Shown piece after piece: positions 1-14,000 of a stretch of 64,000 nt of DNA. The notes under the pieces were generated by a model. That model was not told the DNA's origin and searched no databases. It was given only the letters and a program-made list of their open reading frames with translations. The translations under genes were made by a program, and so were the position numbers. Source of the DNA: Fistularia commersonii. Lineage: Eukaryota > Chordata > Actinopteri > Syngnathiformes > Fistulariidae. The DNA is taken from positions 6,761,501 to 6,825,500 of the forward strand of contig JBBMNZ010000026.1 of assembly GCA_037954325.1 (NCBI GenBank), read 5' to 3'. Numbering within the stretch: the stretch's first letter is position 1; each line of letters opens with the position of its first letter.

Positions 1-177
1 GGGAGACGAGGCATTTTACGCAGGCTGTCTTGGCTCTGCAAGCTCTGACTTCGTCTACCGGGAGAGAGAGAGTCACAAAAATCATGGCGTGTCTGTAAAT
101 AATGAAGAGGCTGTTAAAATCTAAAATAACCCTTTAAATAATTCGACCCCATCCCGAGTTAGGATAGCTTCCCTTAC

Positions 178-3100
178 TTCGTCTCGATGATTTGCTCCAG
201 CTCCTGTGCTTTCCTGCACAGCTCCTCAGCCGGGGCGAAGTTCTTCCCCACCTTCATGAAGAGGGCCGCTATCTTGTTGCTGCGCAGAAAGCCTGCCGCT
301 CGCCGTTTCAGCCCGTGCAAAACGCACGCCTCGACCGCAGCTGTTGGTGCAACGACACACGAGGACGTGACATTGCAACTCACAGACCTGCGCTAAACAA
401 TTCTCTGTCTTAAAGGTGTGGGAAATATAAAAAAAAAAAAAAAACAAAAACATCCAAGGTACTGACAATAAAGCAAGTAATCTCTGAAAATATTATTTGC
501 AGTTAAATGAGCGAAAACGGAGCATTAAACCCGTTTCACGAAGAATGGTCAAATTGTTACACCAAGTCTCGAGTCCGAACAGTTCTTTCACACCTAATTC
601 ACTTGATAATTTTCAAAAACTTGTCGAAAGGCCACCTTGTCCAATAAATCGGTGAGAAATTTGGTACAATGAGCAAAAAAAAGTACTGACATAATCTATC
701 AAAAGAAAGAAATTCACAGAAAAAAACACAGTACAAAAACACATACTCATTATTAGAAAATTAGAAACAATGATTACGTTATTATACATTTGTAGTTATG
801 AGAATTATTCGTTACAAATGGTACAATCCGAGATGCAGCATCAGCATTTGAAATAAAGCCATTTTCCTCACCTCAGCAAATACTGTGATTTATACAGGAA
901 TATCTGAATATTGCAATGAAAGACGAATATCAGTTTCCTCTTACATAGAAATGGCATGATGGCGCTTCGGGGTGCTTTTTTTAAGAAAACGTGATCCAAA
1001 TCTTAACCGTGGTTGTAATTTCACTCCTGCTGCTAACTCATCATATTTTAGATTATTTTTCCGTCAAAAAAAAAAAAAAAAAAAGTGCTGTTCGCAGAAA
1101 AACACCCCGAGGATTTAACACTCAAAGCTTTTGACTCAGACTCGGTCCATTAATGTTACATGGCTTTCACGAGTGGTTTTGTTTTTTTCCTTAAAAGAAG
1201 ACGGCCGGCAAACAATTACATTAAAAAAAAAGATCTGTGACATTGATTTACAATCACCGCTCAAGGCTTAACCTCATCCCGGCAAAGAATTAGCCTGCGC
1301 GGTTTTATTAGTATAAGTAATATGCTTAATAACACGGCTATTATCGAAACATTATGTGCAATTTTCCCACGCCGGCTTCCGCTGTCACGCCCGACAATGT
1401 GTCCAATGTCTCAAAGATCGTGAATTTATTTAACAAACCCTGACTTGGTTCTTTGAACATCCATCAGAGATAAGGAGAGACCAATGAATTAATAATTAAA
1501 CAAAATCATGTTTACGTTTAAAGTTGTGCATGGTTCTATCTGCGGTCGGGGTCGGCCGACCCGCGTTTCCGACAAGGCGCGTAAACGGCTCCAGTGAATG
1601 GAGGTGCGCGTGGCGGATCTATAGACCCGCCGCCGATGATGCGATGACACACTTGACCGATCATCCGGCGTTGCGGAAAAACAGACGACCACCCTTTTCT
1701 CGCAGGGCTACGTGGCGTTTCTCGGAGCCGTGTTGACATTTGAGTTCTCTTTCAGGGCTGATCCTGTGGCTCTGTTCACATGGGGTCACAAGGAAGGCTG
1801 AGGTTGCCATGGCAACCCCTGTTGATGGAGGGATTGAGCTCTGGGAGCACAACCAGAGGGAGGGGCGGTAACCAAACTCATCAGCATCACAATCTCTCGC
1901 TCCGTCATGCTCGTTCCTTCGACACGGCGTCTCACCCTCTCAGCGAAAACCGTCGGCTTTTAGATTCGACATTTGTTTCGCTTTCCCCCCTTCCTTTTCC
2001 TCTCCGGCGGGATTTTCGCTCATCATTTCCTGGCAGTCAAAAATTTTGATTTTCCCTTCCTTTTCCTCTCCTCGCAGGATTACGCTCCCCGTTTCCTCAC
2101 GCTCAAAGTGCTAAAGGTCAGAAAAAAATGTAGCATTGAAAGTTTTCCAGACACATTTTGTCCACGGTGTCTTAATTTCCGCCGATTATCCTCATTGAGG
2201 TTTCTGCAACTATCAGCACTATCTAAAAGTCCCCTACACTGATGTGCCCAGCCATGATATAACATAATAATCGTATGTGTTTACGACACAATGTTCTGGC
2301 TTGCAGAAGATTTCCAAATGAAACCAAATCTACTTTAAACTGGATCTGCCTCTTGAAAGCAAAATAAGAAACACACACGACAGTAGATGAACGGCTGTGA
2401 GAGCAGCCCTGCTTGTTGACCTCTTCCCAAACAGCACTCCACTCAAACAAGCTCATAACATTCAGCGGGAGGACCAAGACTGAAAGTGAGGCCAGAGGAA
2501 GCCTGGCTTCTTGTTTTGCTGAGGGTACGGCGTTTTCTTTCTGTAAAAACATGAGTGGAGGCAGGATTGGACCGGAGACCTCCTTTCTGCGCGGCACTAA
2601 CCACTGCGCTCTAGACTGCAAAATGTGCAAAAACGTGCAAAATACGAGAGAAAAATGGGCTACGATTCAAAGCTAGTGTCTCCTGCTGGGTGGAGCCCTT
2701 TTTTTGGTGCTGTTGAAGGGCGCAAGTGTAGCTGAAAATTCGGCGGAGACCGTGTTAGAGAGGGCCGTTGCTTTTTTTTGTGAGTTAAACACGACCGTTT
2801 GTCGAGGCTCATGGTAGAACGAGCTCCGTTTGAGCAAAAGGGGCTGCCGCCACAACGTCGTGCGGAGACAGAGCCTTATTGAGGAAGGATTTAACCCGGT
2901 CGACGGAGAGAAACACCTCCATCATCTGGTCCTGATGGAGGTGCTATACGAGAAGCAACGGTACCAATTTTTCATTTTATTTAGAAAAAATAAAATACTT
3001 TCACTTTGCTGTCTAAAGAGACACTAACAGTGATATCGTTGTCGTATTCTCTATCGAAGTAGAGTGATGTTGTTTTCTACTGAAGAGGATACTGTCCAAA

Positions 3101-6100
3101 AGAAACATTTTCTGTTTCTATCTGACGAAATTCGAGTTACCTTTTGTGAGCCACAATTTGAAACTACAAGTGTTTGGTTTAAATGAGTATTTCATGTTTC
3201 TGTCATAGTTTTTTCTTTCTAAGAAGTACAAATTGAGTGTACTGCAAAACTAGAAGTGAATAGCCCTCTAAAGTTAAAAAAACTCTTGCTGTGGGGTGAA
3301 ATATTGAAGTTGGTCATTCAAGTTTTTGTGAAAGATGCAAAATACTGAAATGTACTTTATTTTTGTTTAATTTACTTTTACTAAATTGGGACTTAATAAA
3401 CAATTGATATATTGTTTTACAAAGTGAGCTACATCTCAGGTGTGTCATTAATTTACCTAAGATTTTTTTTTGTTGTACACATTACACCCTAGTTTGCCAT
3501 CAGGATCATAGTAAACCCTGGGGTCCTACTCATGCTACTTGTTAATTTGTTGCAGGGTATTTAAGGGGTGAATTGAGTTGGGGTAAAGGCTAGGACCCCT
3601 TTTGGCTTTCTTGGGCATCCAGAGTGAGATAAATTCACACCCCCACAGCCGGGCATTTTGCGTACATGAATATAATGAAGTCCAACAGTGAGGGCTTTGC
3701 AATTGCATCTGCATGGTTTGCACTGGAATTCATATGCTTATGAAAAAATAAGTTCATATGCAGCAGGAATGTGCAGTCAGGGGAGGCAGGAGAGGCAGTG
3801 CCTCACTTGCCAATCTTGGAAAGAAAAAAATGTAAAATGAAAAAAGAGAGTTAAATTGTTATATTTATCAGTTTGAAGGCTTTTTTTTCATTTAACTTCA
3901 CCAGTTTTAGAAAACTTTCGCAGGATTTTCACATTTATTGTTCAAATACTGAGAAGAGACGTGCGGTGAGGCTGGGGACTGTTGAGCCTCAACGCAGATT
4001 GGGCAATGACGCCTGACTGCTGGCATGCTCTGCACTAAGACCGTATCGCCGTCTCTCTGTTAAAATGTTTAAACACTTTTGCTATATGAGCTACATTTAC
4101 AATGTACAGTGTTTTTTCGTCAACAACTGTATGTGTGTTACTAGTTTCTTGCGCTGAGGGATCATAAAACGGCTGCAAAGAGCCACTAAGTGAGGCACGT
4201 AGTTCTCCTGCCTCATGGTAGGTGTCCCTCACCAGCCATGAACCTCACCGCACGTCACTAGTATATATTCATACAAAGACAGGGCACATGAAAATGTAGC
4301 GGGACTCACCAATGGGCAAATTAAAGTACTAAATTCAAAGGAATATTTATTTGCAAAAAAAGCAAAGATATGCCTCATGGTAGGGGAAGAAAGCTGATAT
4401 GAGATTTTAAGCATGACCCGTTAACTGCTGCCAGTCAAATGGTGAATAAGCTCCTCTGTACGGTTCATACATTTGTAAATCTGATTGTGATGAAGTCAGT
4501 GCCTCACCAGCCGTGCACCTCACTGCACGTCACCGATACACTCGTCACATTGGCCTGATCAAAACCAGTGATCAACGAAATATAAGGTCTCACACAGAGA
4601 AAGGTGACTGATTGAAATGTTAAAATCAAAATGGAATTAAAATAATCTTTCCAAAGGATTTCAGTCAGGGAGCTCCGAGGAAAGGCTTCAGATGTAGTTA
4701 CATCATGATTGTGAGCTAGCACCTCTTTGTGTGACCACCGATCCATATTTGAATCAACTGATACATACAGAGGTCATAAGCTATGAATAAGCCGTTAATC
4801 ACACTGTAATCACGGGCTTTAATAATTTTGCGCTATCTCGGTTAAACCCCCGGCTTTCCGCGCCCTTTCCTGACTGACTGCCTCTCCGCTTCGGACCGCC
4901 TTCAACGGATCTTTAGAGTAGCCATCACGCCGGATGCTAATTGCTCCCCTGGCGAGCTGGTCGGAGCTCCTCTCCCATCCTCCACCCTCATCTGTGAACG
5001 GTCTGCGGCTAAAAGAGCACATGTAGTAACGAGAGCCACTACGAAGACCACGGGGGGAAGTCAGGAGGAGGAGGAGAAGGGAGCTGGCTGACAACAAAAT
5101 GGACAATGGGGTGTGTTTTTTTTTTTTTCCCTAAGCAATAGCAGAAATCTACTCTTCAGACTGGCCAGCAGCCGTGGAAACCACACGACCAAAGGATTGA
5201 AAATGATGTGATAGATAATTTGCAGCCTGGAGGCAAAAAGGAACAAGAGACATACGGTCATTACAGTGTAGTTAAACACAAAAAGCCTACACGAGGCCCC
5301 CGAACCCGAAAATACAATCCTTTTTGTGACTACATCTGTCTTGTGTAATGAATGATTGCATTACAATGCATTATAGAGTCTCGAACTATTTTTTTTTTCT
5401 GCAGGAGAAAGCAACATACCTCATATTGACAATGAAATATTCGAGGAAAAAAAAGCTGAATGCACTTAATTCTTAAATAACTCAACATACACATCCATGA
5501 TTGCAACATGTGTTATGTTCTTTGCACCATGGGGTTTGATTGTACCTTTACACCTAAAGTACTAATAAATATATTGATATTGTGCTCCTTCTATCGCAGT
5601 GCCGTACAAACGAGAAGGGTCAGCAATGGGATGCAAATGAAAAAAGACACACATTATGTCCCTGCGCCGATGCATGATAGTAACCTGATCTGGTCTCCTG
5701 GGTCTCTGGGCTTTCTCATTTGGCAGGTTCCCAGGGGGCGTGGCTCCATCTACTGCAGCTAAAGCTATTGTTGCATCATGTCAGCTACTGTTAGCACTCT
5801 GTTACCATTAGCACGAGATCCTTTATGCCTGTTCCTCCCAGCTGATCCCGTCTCTATCACACTCTTACTTTCTATCCCTCTGTCCTTCTCTCGATCTCCT
5901 TCTCCGTCTTTCTACCCCGGCCGGTCGAGACAGAAGGCCGCCCGCATCGAGGTGGGATCGGTACATGTTTTAACAGCGCTAAAAAGCGGCGTTAGGATTT
6001 TGCGTTAGGAAATCCGACCGACTGACATTCCATTAATTTATTCCGCTAATCCTCTAACTACCAGTCCGGATCGAATCGGGAACCTTCTTGGCAAGAGGAG

Positions 6101-9100
6101 GGGGGAGGGGAGTCACAAAAACACCACTCAAGCGGGTCTTTGGCACTGCTGTAAAGGATCAACGGAGCAAGCCCTGCCTAATGTCCAGATGCAGACTGCC
6201 CCACAATGCCGGTGCATGAAAAGAAAAGGCCCTCTTGTCAAGGGTATTTTGCAAGACCTCTGGGACACGCGGACGACTGGGACTCCGCGCTGTTATTCCC
6301 TACGCTCATTCAATTTCCCTCTATTTAAACCCAATCCATTCGAATCGACCAACTGCTGGACCAACTGCTAATTAGACATCGATGGGAGAAGCGGATAGGC
6401 AGACGTGTTCCGGTGTTATACCAACGATCACGAGCGTGATTCATCTGCGTGTTTGGTTACTCACCACAAAAGGACACAATATGACTGCTGTCCTCATGAA
6501 CAAATTTCCTGGTAACTGCTTCCTCCATAATCTGCTTCACCTGTCAACGACAAGAAAGATGCTGGATGAGTCATTCATTAATATGCCACAGCTGGCGCGC
6601 ACAGTTGTGAGGGGCTCGTTGCCGACAACTTGATTAAGAGCATTTCAGACAATAAACACAGGAGACTGTAAAAACCGGTGTGTATCGACTCGAGGGCAGA
6701 GCTGAATGAAGGGCGGGGTCGCCCAAAGATAGGGACGTGCGGTTGAAAAGTTAAAGGGAATAAAAAGCCAAGAGCGAGAAGAGGACACGTTGAGTCGGCG
6801 GATGAGTCACTGGTTCTCACCCAGAGGACTCTTCTGCTCGAAGATGGACGTTTTACCCCCCGGGAGTCGGGGGAGTATAAAGGAAGAGGAGGGGGTTTAT
6901 TGATGGGGAACCATCTTCTCAGGATTGTCATTATAAGGCAGAAGTCATTGATTGTGTTGAGTCAGAGGTCGAACGAGAACGTAAAACAAACGTGACTCCA
7001 TTTTCAAGTTTCTTCTTTGGTTTTTGTAAAGTTAAGAGCACGCGTTGAAATGTGTTTTCCCGGCAGGAATTTGACCCCAACCTGCCTCGCCGGCTGCATG
7101 CGAGCGAATTCACGAGGTAAAATTGTGCTGATATGTTGCGTGAGAACTTTTTCAGAAAGTGGCAGAACAAAAAAAAATCTGTTTTCCCTGGCAGCACATA
7201 TGATGGAATATTCATGTATTCATTATCGATATAGCTTTGGGGGTCTATGTCATTGTCATTGGACGAGAGACGATGTTCACCCTGGACTGGTCGGCATTCA
7301 ATTGCATTCAATTCCCTTATAGAGACATACAACCATTCACTCTCTCATTCACACGTCATTTAGAGATTTAAAACAATTCACTCTCTCATTAACAGATCAC
7401 ATAAACATAAAACCAGTCGCTATTTCATTCACAACTCATGTAGTGACTTACAACTCCTCACTCTGTCATTCACATTTCATGTCATGACATACAACCATTC
7501 ACTCGATCATTCACGTTTCATTTTGTGACACCCAACATTCACTCACTCATTCACAACTCATATTGTGACATATGACAATTCACTCACACATTACATTTCA
7601 TGTCATAACACACAACCACCCACTCACTCATTCATATTTCATACCGTGACATACAACCGCTCACTCACTCATTCATACCTCATATCGTGACATACAACCA
7701 TACACTCACTCATACACATTTCATATCGTGACATACAACCATTCACTCTATCATTCACACCTCATATCGTGACATATGACAATTCACTCAAGCGTTCACA
7801 CTTCATGTCATGACATACAACCACCCACTCATTTACACCTCATATCGTGACATACAACCATTCACTCACTCATACACATTTCATATCGTGACATACAACC
7901 ATTCACTCTATTATTCACGCCTCATATCATGACATACAACCATGGACCCCTCATATTGTGACATATAACCATTCACTCACTCATACACATTTCATATAGA
8001 GGCATACAACCATTCACTCGAGTGATTGAGGCTTACTAATGAAATGTCCCATTTACGCAGCACACCCTTGAACAATATGATTTCATGGTTTGCGCGTCAC
8101 ATCAGTATCAAGCAAGAGTCGGACGGGGCCCTCTGAACTCAGTATAAAATCACACGCTTGATAGTGAATCCTCTGGGTGGCCATGGCGACGTCCACCTTT
8201 GTGGGCGCAGCTCTACTATCTACATGGAAAATATGAACCTCTGCAAACAGCCTGCCGGAAAACTGTAATTTCCTGTTAAAACCAGTCACAACAAGTGCAA
8301 TGCAAAAATAGAAATAAAAGATATGCACTCTCACTGACACACACACGCACGCGCAAGTGTCCATTTGGTTTGCCGAAGTTCCTTCAGCCTTGTATGAACT
8401 CTTGTTCCAATCCGCATTAATTCATCGAGACGCGAACAGCGAGTGCATCTCAGTGGTCACGATGCGGCTGACTGAGGAAAAAAAATATTCACAGCTTGAT
8501 CATAAAATGCTCAGGTACACACAGTCCTGGAGGATGAGATATTCAAAAATATTTTAATGTTATTGACCAAAGAGGGTTTCCAACATGCAGTTAAGTGGTT
8601 GTACTTAGGCAGGTTTTAACACTTGTCACTGTGTGTGGTTATTACTAACATTAACATTTTCAATCACAGTAATAACTTCACAGTGCTATTGATATTCAGA
8701 CATTCAGGGTGTCTAAGTATAGATGAGGAACACAAATAAAGTGGAGAGCGGCGCTTTTGGCACTTAATCACGTTAATGTAAAAATCCTGTAAATCCTTTG
8801 GAGCTGAATGGATTAGCATGTGAGCCCAAATGTAATTACTGACATCCCATGGTGACAGAATAATCATTTCAGCCATTCTTCAAGTAAACATGCAACGCCT
8901 TCCCTCCTTCGATCTCTGCTGTAAGGAGCTTTACTTTTAAGTAGCACTCTTACACAACATGTTGCTAAATAATTATACAATTTGATAGATCATGCATTTA
9001 TCATTCGAGCGCAGTCCGACCACTTAGTTTATACAAAACAAGTCTCATTATACCTGCAATTTTCTTTCCATTACATAGTACAGAAACTGTTGTTATAGAT

Positions 9101-10998
9101 CGACTCCACATATATCTACGAATATAGCGGCATGAAATGTGTTTTTAATTAAAAAAAAAAAAAACAACAATGAGTGAACTAACATTTAAAGCAGCTATTT
9201 CTCCCTTTTAAGCTTTAGTGTTTCCCTCCGTGAACAGGCAGGAAATCCTACAGGATCCTCAAAACACTAAAATCAAGAAAAGTCGTGAGAACGAGAAAAA
9301 AAAAAGGATTGAAGAAGAAAACAAGAAAATCAATGCGAGTCGCAGTAGCTAATGGCGATTCTATCTTAAAGCTGGGAATTTTGGGGGAATAACAGACTCT
9401 GACGAGCTCTTTCTGCAGCGAGAGCAGAAAGGTGAACGAGTCTGTGGGAAAAGATTTCTGGATTGAAGGAAACACCGAGCGGTTTATTTTGATTTCGCCA
9501 CGTGGCTGTCTGACATCGGCCGCTAGAATTCCAACTCTCTTGTTGGCAATCTGGGTCACAGCTTGTAAATTATTGATGCGATCATTCCGAATTTTTTTAC
9601 TGCAAAATATCAAGTGCCGCCGGTCGACAATTAACAATTTCAAGCGTTTCAAGGGTCCCGGTGTCCTGCTGCTGAGCAGAAACTGCACAAAGTTGTTTAA
9701 CTGTAGGACAAATACAACTGTACCGTGCAAAGGAGTGAGACATTTGCCGTTGGCCGAATTTGAAAGTAGAAATGACTCAACCCTTATGAAAGGACAGTCA
9801 AACACACACACGAAATAGAAAACAACACTCTTCTGTGCCTCTGGAAAGATTTATATGGATAAAAAAAAAAAACCTTAGCTAAATTAGAGTTGTCATTATG
9901 CAAATTTTGAGCCTGTCGGCACCTGTAGCGTTAGTTCGTTTAGCATCAACAGAAATGATTCATGCTGCCGAGGCAACAGAGCCAGACTGATGTGATGCTC
10001 ACTCCCTGGCTCTCTCTCGGTCACTCTTTTTGCGAGTACCGTCTGCCAACTTGCTGACAGACTCCTCCTCTCAGCAGCTGTATTTTCTCATCTCTCTTAT
10101 CTGGGCTAAAGATCTAATCTGGGAGGAATTTATCAGCAAAAGTGCCTCACCACAGACAACCTACAGGTTTCTATGGAGACGGCATGTGTCACGCGGTAGT
10201 CAACTTCCCCCTAAGAAGATGTGTCAATAGCATTTATTCATTTCTCTGACAAAAGCCCGTGTTATCACATCGAGCTGAAACATGTCTTCGCGCGCCACAG
10301 GGTAACCATTAGATTTCAATGAGGCGGTCCATTAAAAGTATACATTAGAATTAAAATGCCAACAAAAAAACTTTTTTTTTCAGGAATGATCAGATTAAAA
10401 GAAATAACACATTATTAAATGTGTCTGTTGGAGCAGTAACGCCTGATGGATTTTGTAGCGACCGCAGCCCGAGGGAATCGGCCGGTGATATAAAATCTTT
10501 ATAATATTTCAATTAACTTCTGCCGTAGCCGAGCCCAGATATAAAATAAATGTCGGTGAAAAAAAGCCCCGCCCATTATATTTCCAAATCGCCATTCTTT
10601 TGGGGGTCAGTGGGGGGGGGGGGGGCCCACGAGAGTGGGGCATAAAAACAAGCTCCATTAACTGATTATATAGACGAGTATTAGAAACTGACAGAGTCAG
10701 TGTATCATGATCTCAATCATCTGCTAAGTCTTCTTAATGCACTACAATCTGCATTTTGTAACACGAGGTCCCATTAGGAGAATGGTGGGGCGCCGGCCGA
10801 GGGCGAGGCCCCGCAGGAGACTGATAGAGGCACTTTGGTTTTAATGAAACCGGTGTCGACGCATTTGATGGTCACTGACGAGTCGGGGGGAGGGGAAAAT
10901 AATAAAAACACAAACGAACATGAGATTTGTACAGTAAACACTGAGCCACTGATCTTCACAGGATTTAAAGGGAGTTCTGTTAGATAGATGGACGGATG

Positions 10999-11064
<66 letters not shown>

Positions 11065-14000
11065 TAGACAGATAGATAGATAGATAGATAGATGTTTGAT
11101 TTGAACCAAACTCTTGAAACAATATTACAGTCTACATCGCAATCGACAAGTAACTATGACAACGATGATAAGTAATGGTTTCCCATAGTAAAATGCTTGT
11201 CCTGACTAAGCAGAAAACACACACAAAAAATGACGCAGTGAGGTAAAGGGTGCAGATCTCAATGGCTGGTGTGTATTTCAAAAACCCTCACTCCAACATG
11301 TGTGTATGTGTGTGTCGCTCTCTCCTTTGGCAAACACAGGTGTGTATTTGTGTTTGTGCGCACATGTGATTCACCAGAGGACAAAGGTGGGAGTGTAATT
11401 CAGAGGCGTAATCAGAGGTAGAGGCCTGAAAGGGAGAAAAGAGATTTCATTTCAAAGCCACAGCAAATTAGAGATGTCATTCAAACCAATTTTGTACAAC
11501 ATGTTAATTCTCCCGCCGCTCTTTGGATGATGGCCTGCATCCAGGTACATCTGAGGAAGCCCGTGCCGTAAAACCAGCTGGACAAGCAGAGCGTGTGAAA
11601 ACACAGGGCACGGAGACACCATAAGGTATGATCCACATCGAGGATCATCACACAACTGATGGGAGAATTGCACGCACGTCACTCAACAGTATGTCTTCAA
11701 ACGAATTTCTATTCATTTTTCCCGACTAATGTGGAGTTCAGTAACGTTCTATCTGGGGAAAAGTGAATTTTTTCTTCTCCACTGAGGGGTTTCCTAGGTC
11801 TCTCCACACACACAGGAGGTAGATCCGATCATTGCGTGGGTCTGGTCTTCACAGATAAGACCGCACACGCAAAATCGGACCGACGTCACATCCGACATGT
11901 GATTTCTATCTCTGTTTGTATCGGCGGAAAAAAAGTTGAGTAAGAGACGACGCGTGGCTTAAAGAAAGTTGTAGACTGCAAGAGTCGCTCTGGGAAAGTG
12001 ACTCGACAACAATCACCAACATCATCCAGCGTTACTCTGCAGCCAAAGGAAGCACAAACAACATCGTTCCAGATTACTACGTAGTTACGCAACATCGATG
12101 AAGACCTTCGGCGCTGTTGGCGGGTTTTACAAGGCGTTTCCGTGCGAGACACTTCGCTGAACGCTCGTGACAAACACCCGCCTCGGCCGAATAGGCTTGA
12201 TACAAATGAGCTCGGAGTCAAAAACAGCGGATTTACTAGCTTTCTGTCGAGGCTGGTATTTAGGCTTGATTAAAATGGACATCTCCTCTTGTCTTTCCCA
12301 CCGCTGAAATTACTTTGCCAGACATTTACATTCACGCCATGTTGGCTGAGGCTGCTTTGGGTGCCAAACTGCGAAGACAGTGCCACTCAATCACGGTGGT
12401 TAAGGGTCATGCATTTTGCTCAAGGACACTTCAGAGCTGCCCGTCCACTGGGAAAAAAAATCAAAAAAAAACAAGCTGAGGCCAAGTTCTTATGCAGAGA
12501 TGCTATTTGTGATAAATTCAACAAGAGACGGGATACATTTAGCTTGCAGGATATTCAGAAAAGGTTGAAACAAGTGGATGGTAAAAAAAACAAAAACAAA
12601 AAAATCATAGGGTTGCAAGTTTGATTCCCTGCTCGCCAGAGACCAAAGCTGAATTGTTATAGTAATAAATAATCCACCCATAACACTTTTAAAACGACCG
12701 GTTAATTGCATGTTTTTTGAGAGGAGACTAAAACACGACGGGTTGCCATGGTGATGCTCACCGCTTAGTTTGTGCTTGGCTTCAGATAAGAGACACCCCT
12801 TGATCTGGCTTATTACAAAAAAACAAAAAAAAAGAAAGAAAGCGGTAATTGCAGTAATCCCCGATTTTAAATTCTGAGAGATGCTGCTGAGCATTGTGAT
12901 ATCAAAGACTCATTAATTTGTTTATTTTAAATTGTGCCGCCAATATGGGGAATGAAGTGAAGCGGGTTCCACAATTCATCTGGTTGCTCACACAACTTGA
13001 GCTTTGCTGCATCACTGCTGTTCACTGCAGGCTCCCCCCCCCTTTATTTTATTATTTATAACAGTCGCTACAATGAGTGCTATCGCGGTCTAATAGAGAG
13101 ACTGATCGAATCAGATATTATCATGTTTTTATCCTAAAAGTCAAACGCTATTCAAGTGAAGCAGAGTTGCAAGGTACCCCAATCCAGTTCCACGAAATTA
13201 AACTATCATTAGCATTATTACTTAAATTACACTTTCAGCTACGACGGCCTCTTGATCGACTTAGGATGCCATTTCTCATCGATTAAAACATTTTGTAACG
13301 CCCCCCATTCCACGGTTTCAGGACCCTCTCCTGTTACAGAGGGGTTGGATTCACTCAGGGATGTGATTATGTCCAAATCAGAACTTGTGCAGCTTCATCA
13401 CTGCAAGCTGGGAGGATGCTTGTTACACAGCAGCATGTGAGACCTCTAAAGAGAAAATTTGTTTCCATTGTACTATCAATGGAAACACACACACACACAC
13501 ACACACTTTATGCCTTACTGAAACCACCAAATGGCTCGTCAGAAGGCTGATTGTTTCCGCAGCCATAAACACACTGTTCCTTTTCCTTCATGCTCCATCT
13601 GAGTTGTTACAGACTCCAATGAGGGCAAAACAAATAAAACGGGAAATTGCACCACAGCAACAACAACAACAAAAAAAAAAACATAAACAAAACCCAATTA
13701 ACGCCGTAATTAATCCTGGGTGTGTTTACCATCATTCATTTCATCTCAGACGCGGATGGTTTTTTTTTTTTTTTAATTTCTTTTTTTTTTTTTTTTTGCA
13801 GGGCTCTCCCGAGAGTCTCCTGCCTCGCACAAACAAATGTGTTTGTTTTTCCGACTCAATAACTGCCGAGCTGAAAACACCCACCTCCTTCTTGACGGTG
13901 CGCAGCAGCCTCTGTCGGGTCTCGGCTTCTAAAAACACACCACACACACACACACAAGAAAAAAAAAACACATAGATTTTTTTTTCACACATGAATGTAT

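Larger units (their letters stand above)
341..6464 (-). other. sgsm1 intron, no exon recognised
   Basis: About 6.1 kb between two sgsm1 exons. It is mostly AT-rich unique sequence with several poly(A)/poly(T) tracts. It holds an RFX-type palindrome at 1803-1816 and a nested inverted-repeat element at 3766-4541. A segment at about 2545-2620 has tRNA-promoter-like boxes on the minus strand (gtggttagtgc and ggtccaatcc), typical of fish dispersed repeats. No further coding exon was found. Confidence 0.6.
6541..13884 (-). other. sgsm1 intron with minisatellite and GATA/GACA array
   Basis: About 7.3 kb between sgsm1 exons. Contents: a 41-bp-unit minisatellite (7310-8035), a GACA/GATA microsatellite (10981-11093), a G-rich run at about 10612-10624, an X-box-like site at 12742-12755, and a repeat-like stretch at about 12340-12660 containing a tRNA B-box-like gtttgattcc. 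Two opposite-strand ORFs around 9248-9818 show no recognisable protein. Confidence 0.6.

Noticed and set aside
2545..2625. tRNA gene suggested by A-box and B-box-like words (minus strand)
   Set aside because: No cloverleaf can be drawn and the flanks match a fish dispersed-repeat style; treated as a repeat remnant.
5725..5745. CTCF-like core (cccagggggcgtgg)
   Set aside because: Only half of the consensus matches; not strong enough to list.
7310..8035. Regularly spaced direct repeats resembling a CRISPR array
   Set aside because: There are no unique spacers between units; it is a continuous degenerate tandem array in a vertebrate intron with no cas genes.
9248..9818. Overlapping ORFs of 187 (minus) and 128 (plus) codons
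   Set aside because: No recognisable protein, poly(F) and low-complexity segments, no splice context; likely chance openness.
10774..11122. Long ORFs with CLSVCLSV-type repeats
   Set aside because: Produced entirely by the GACA/GATA microsatellite.
12600..12660. tRNA-like B box (gtttgattcc) suggesting a tRNA or SINE
   Set aside because: No matching A box or tRNA body was found; too little evidence for a separate feature.
13385..13975. 196-codon plus-strand ORF
   Set aside because: Runs through CA and homopolymer tracts and is antisense to the real sgsm1 exon at 13885-13928.
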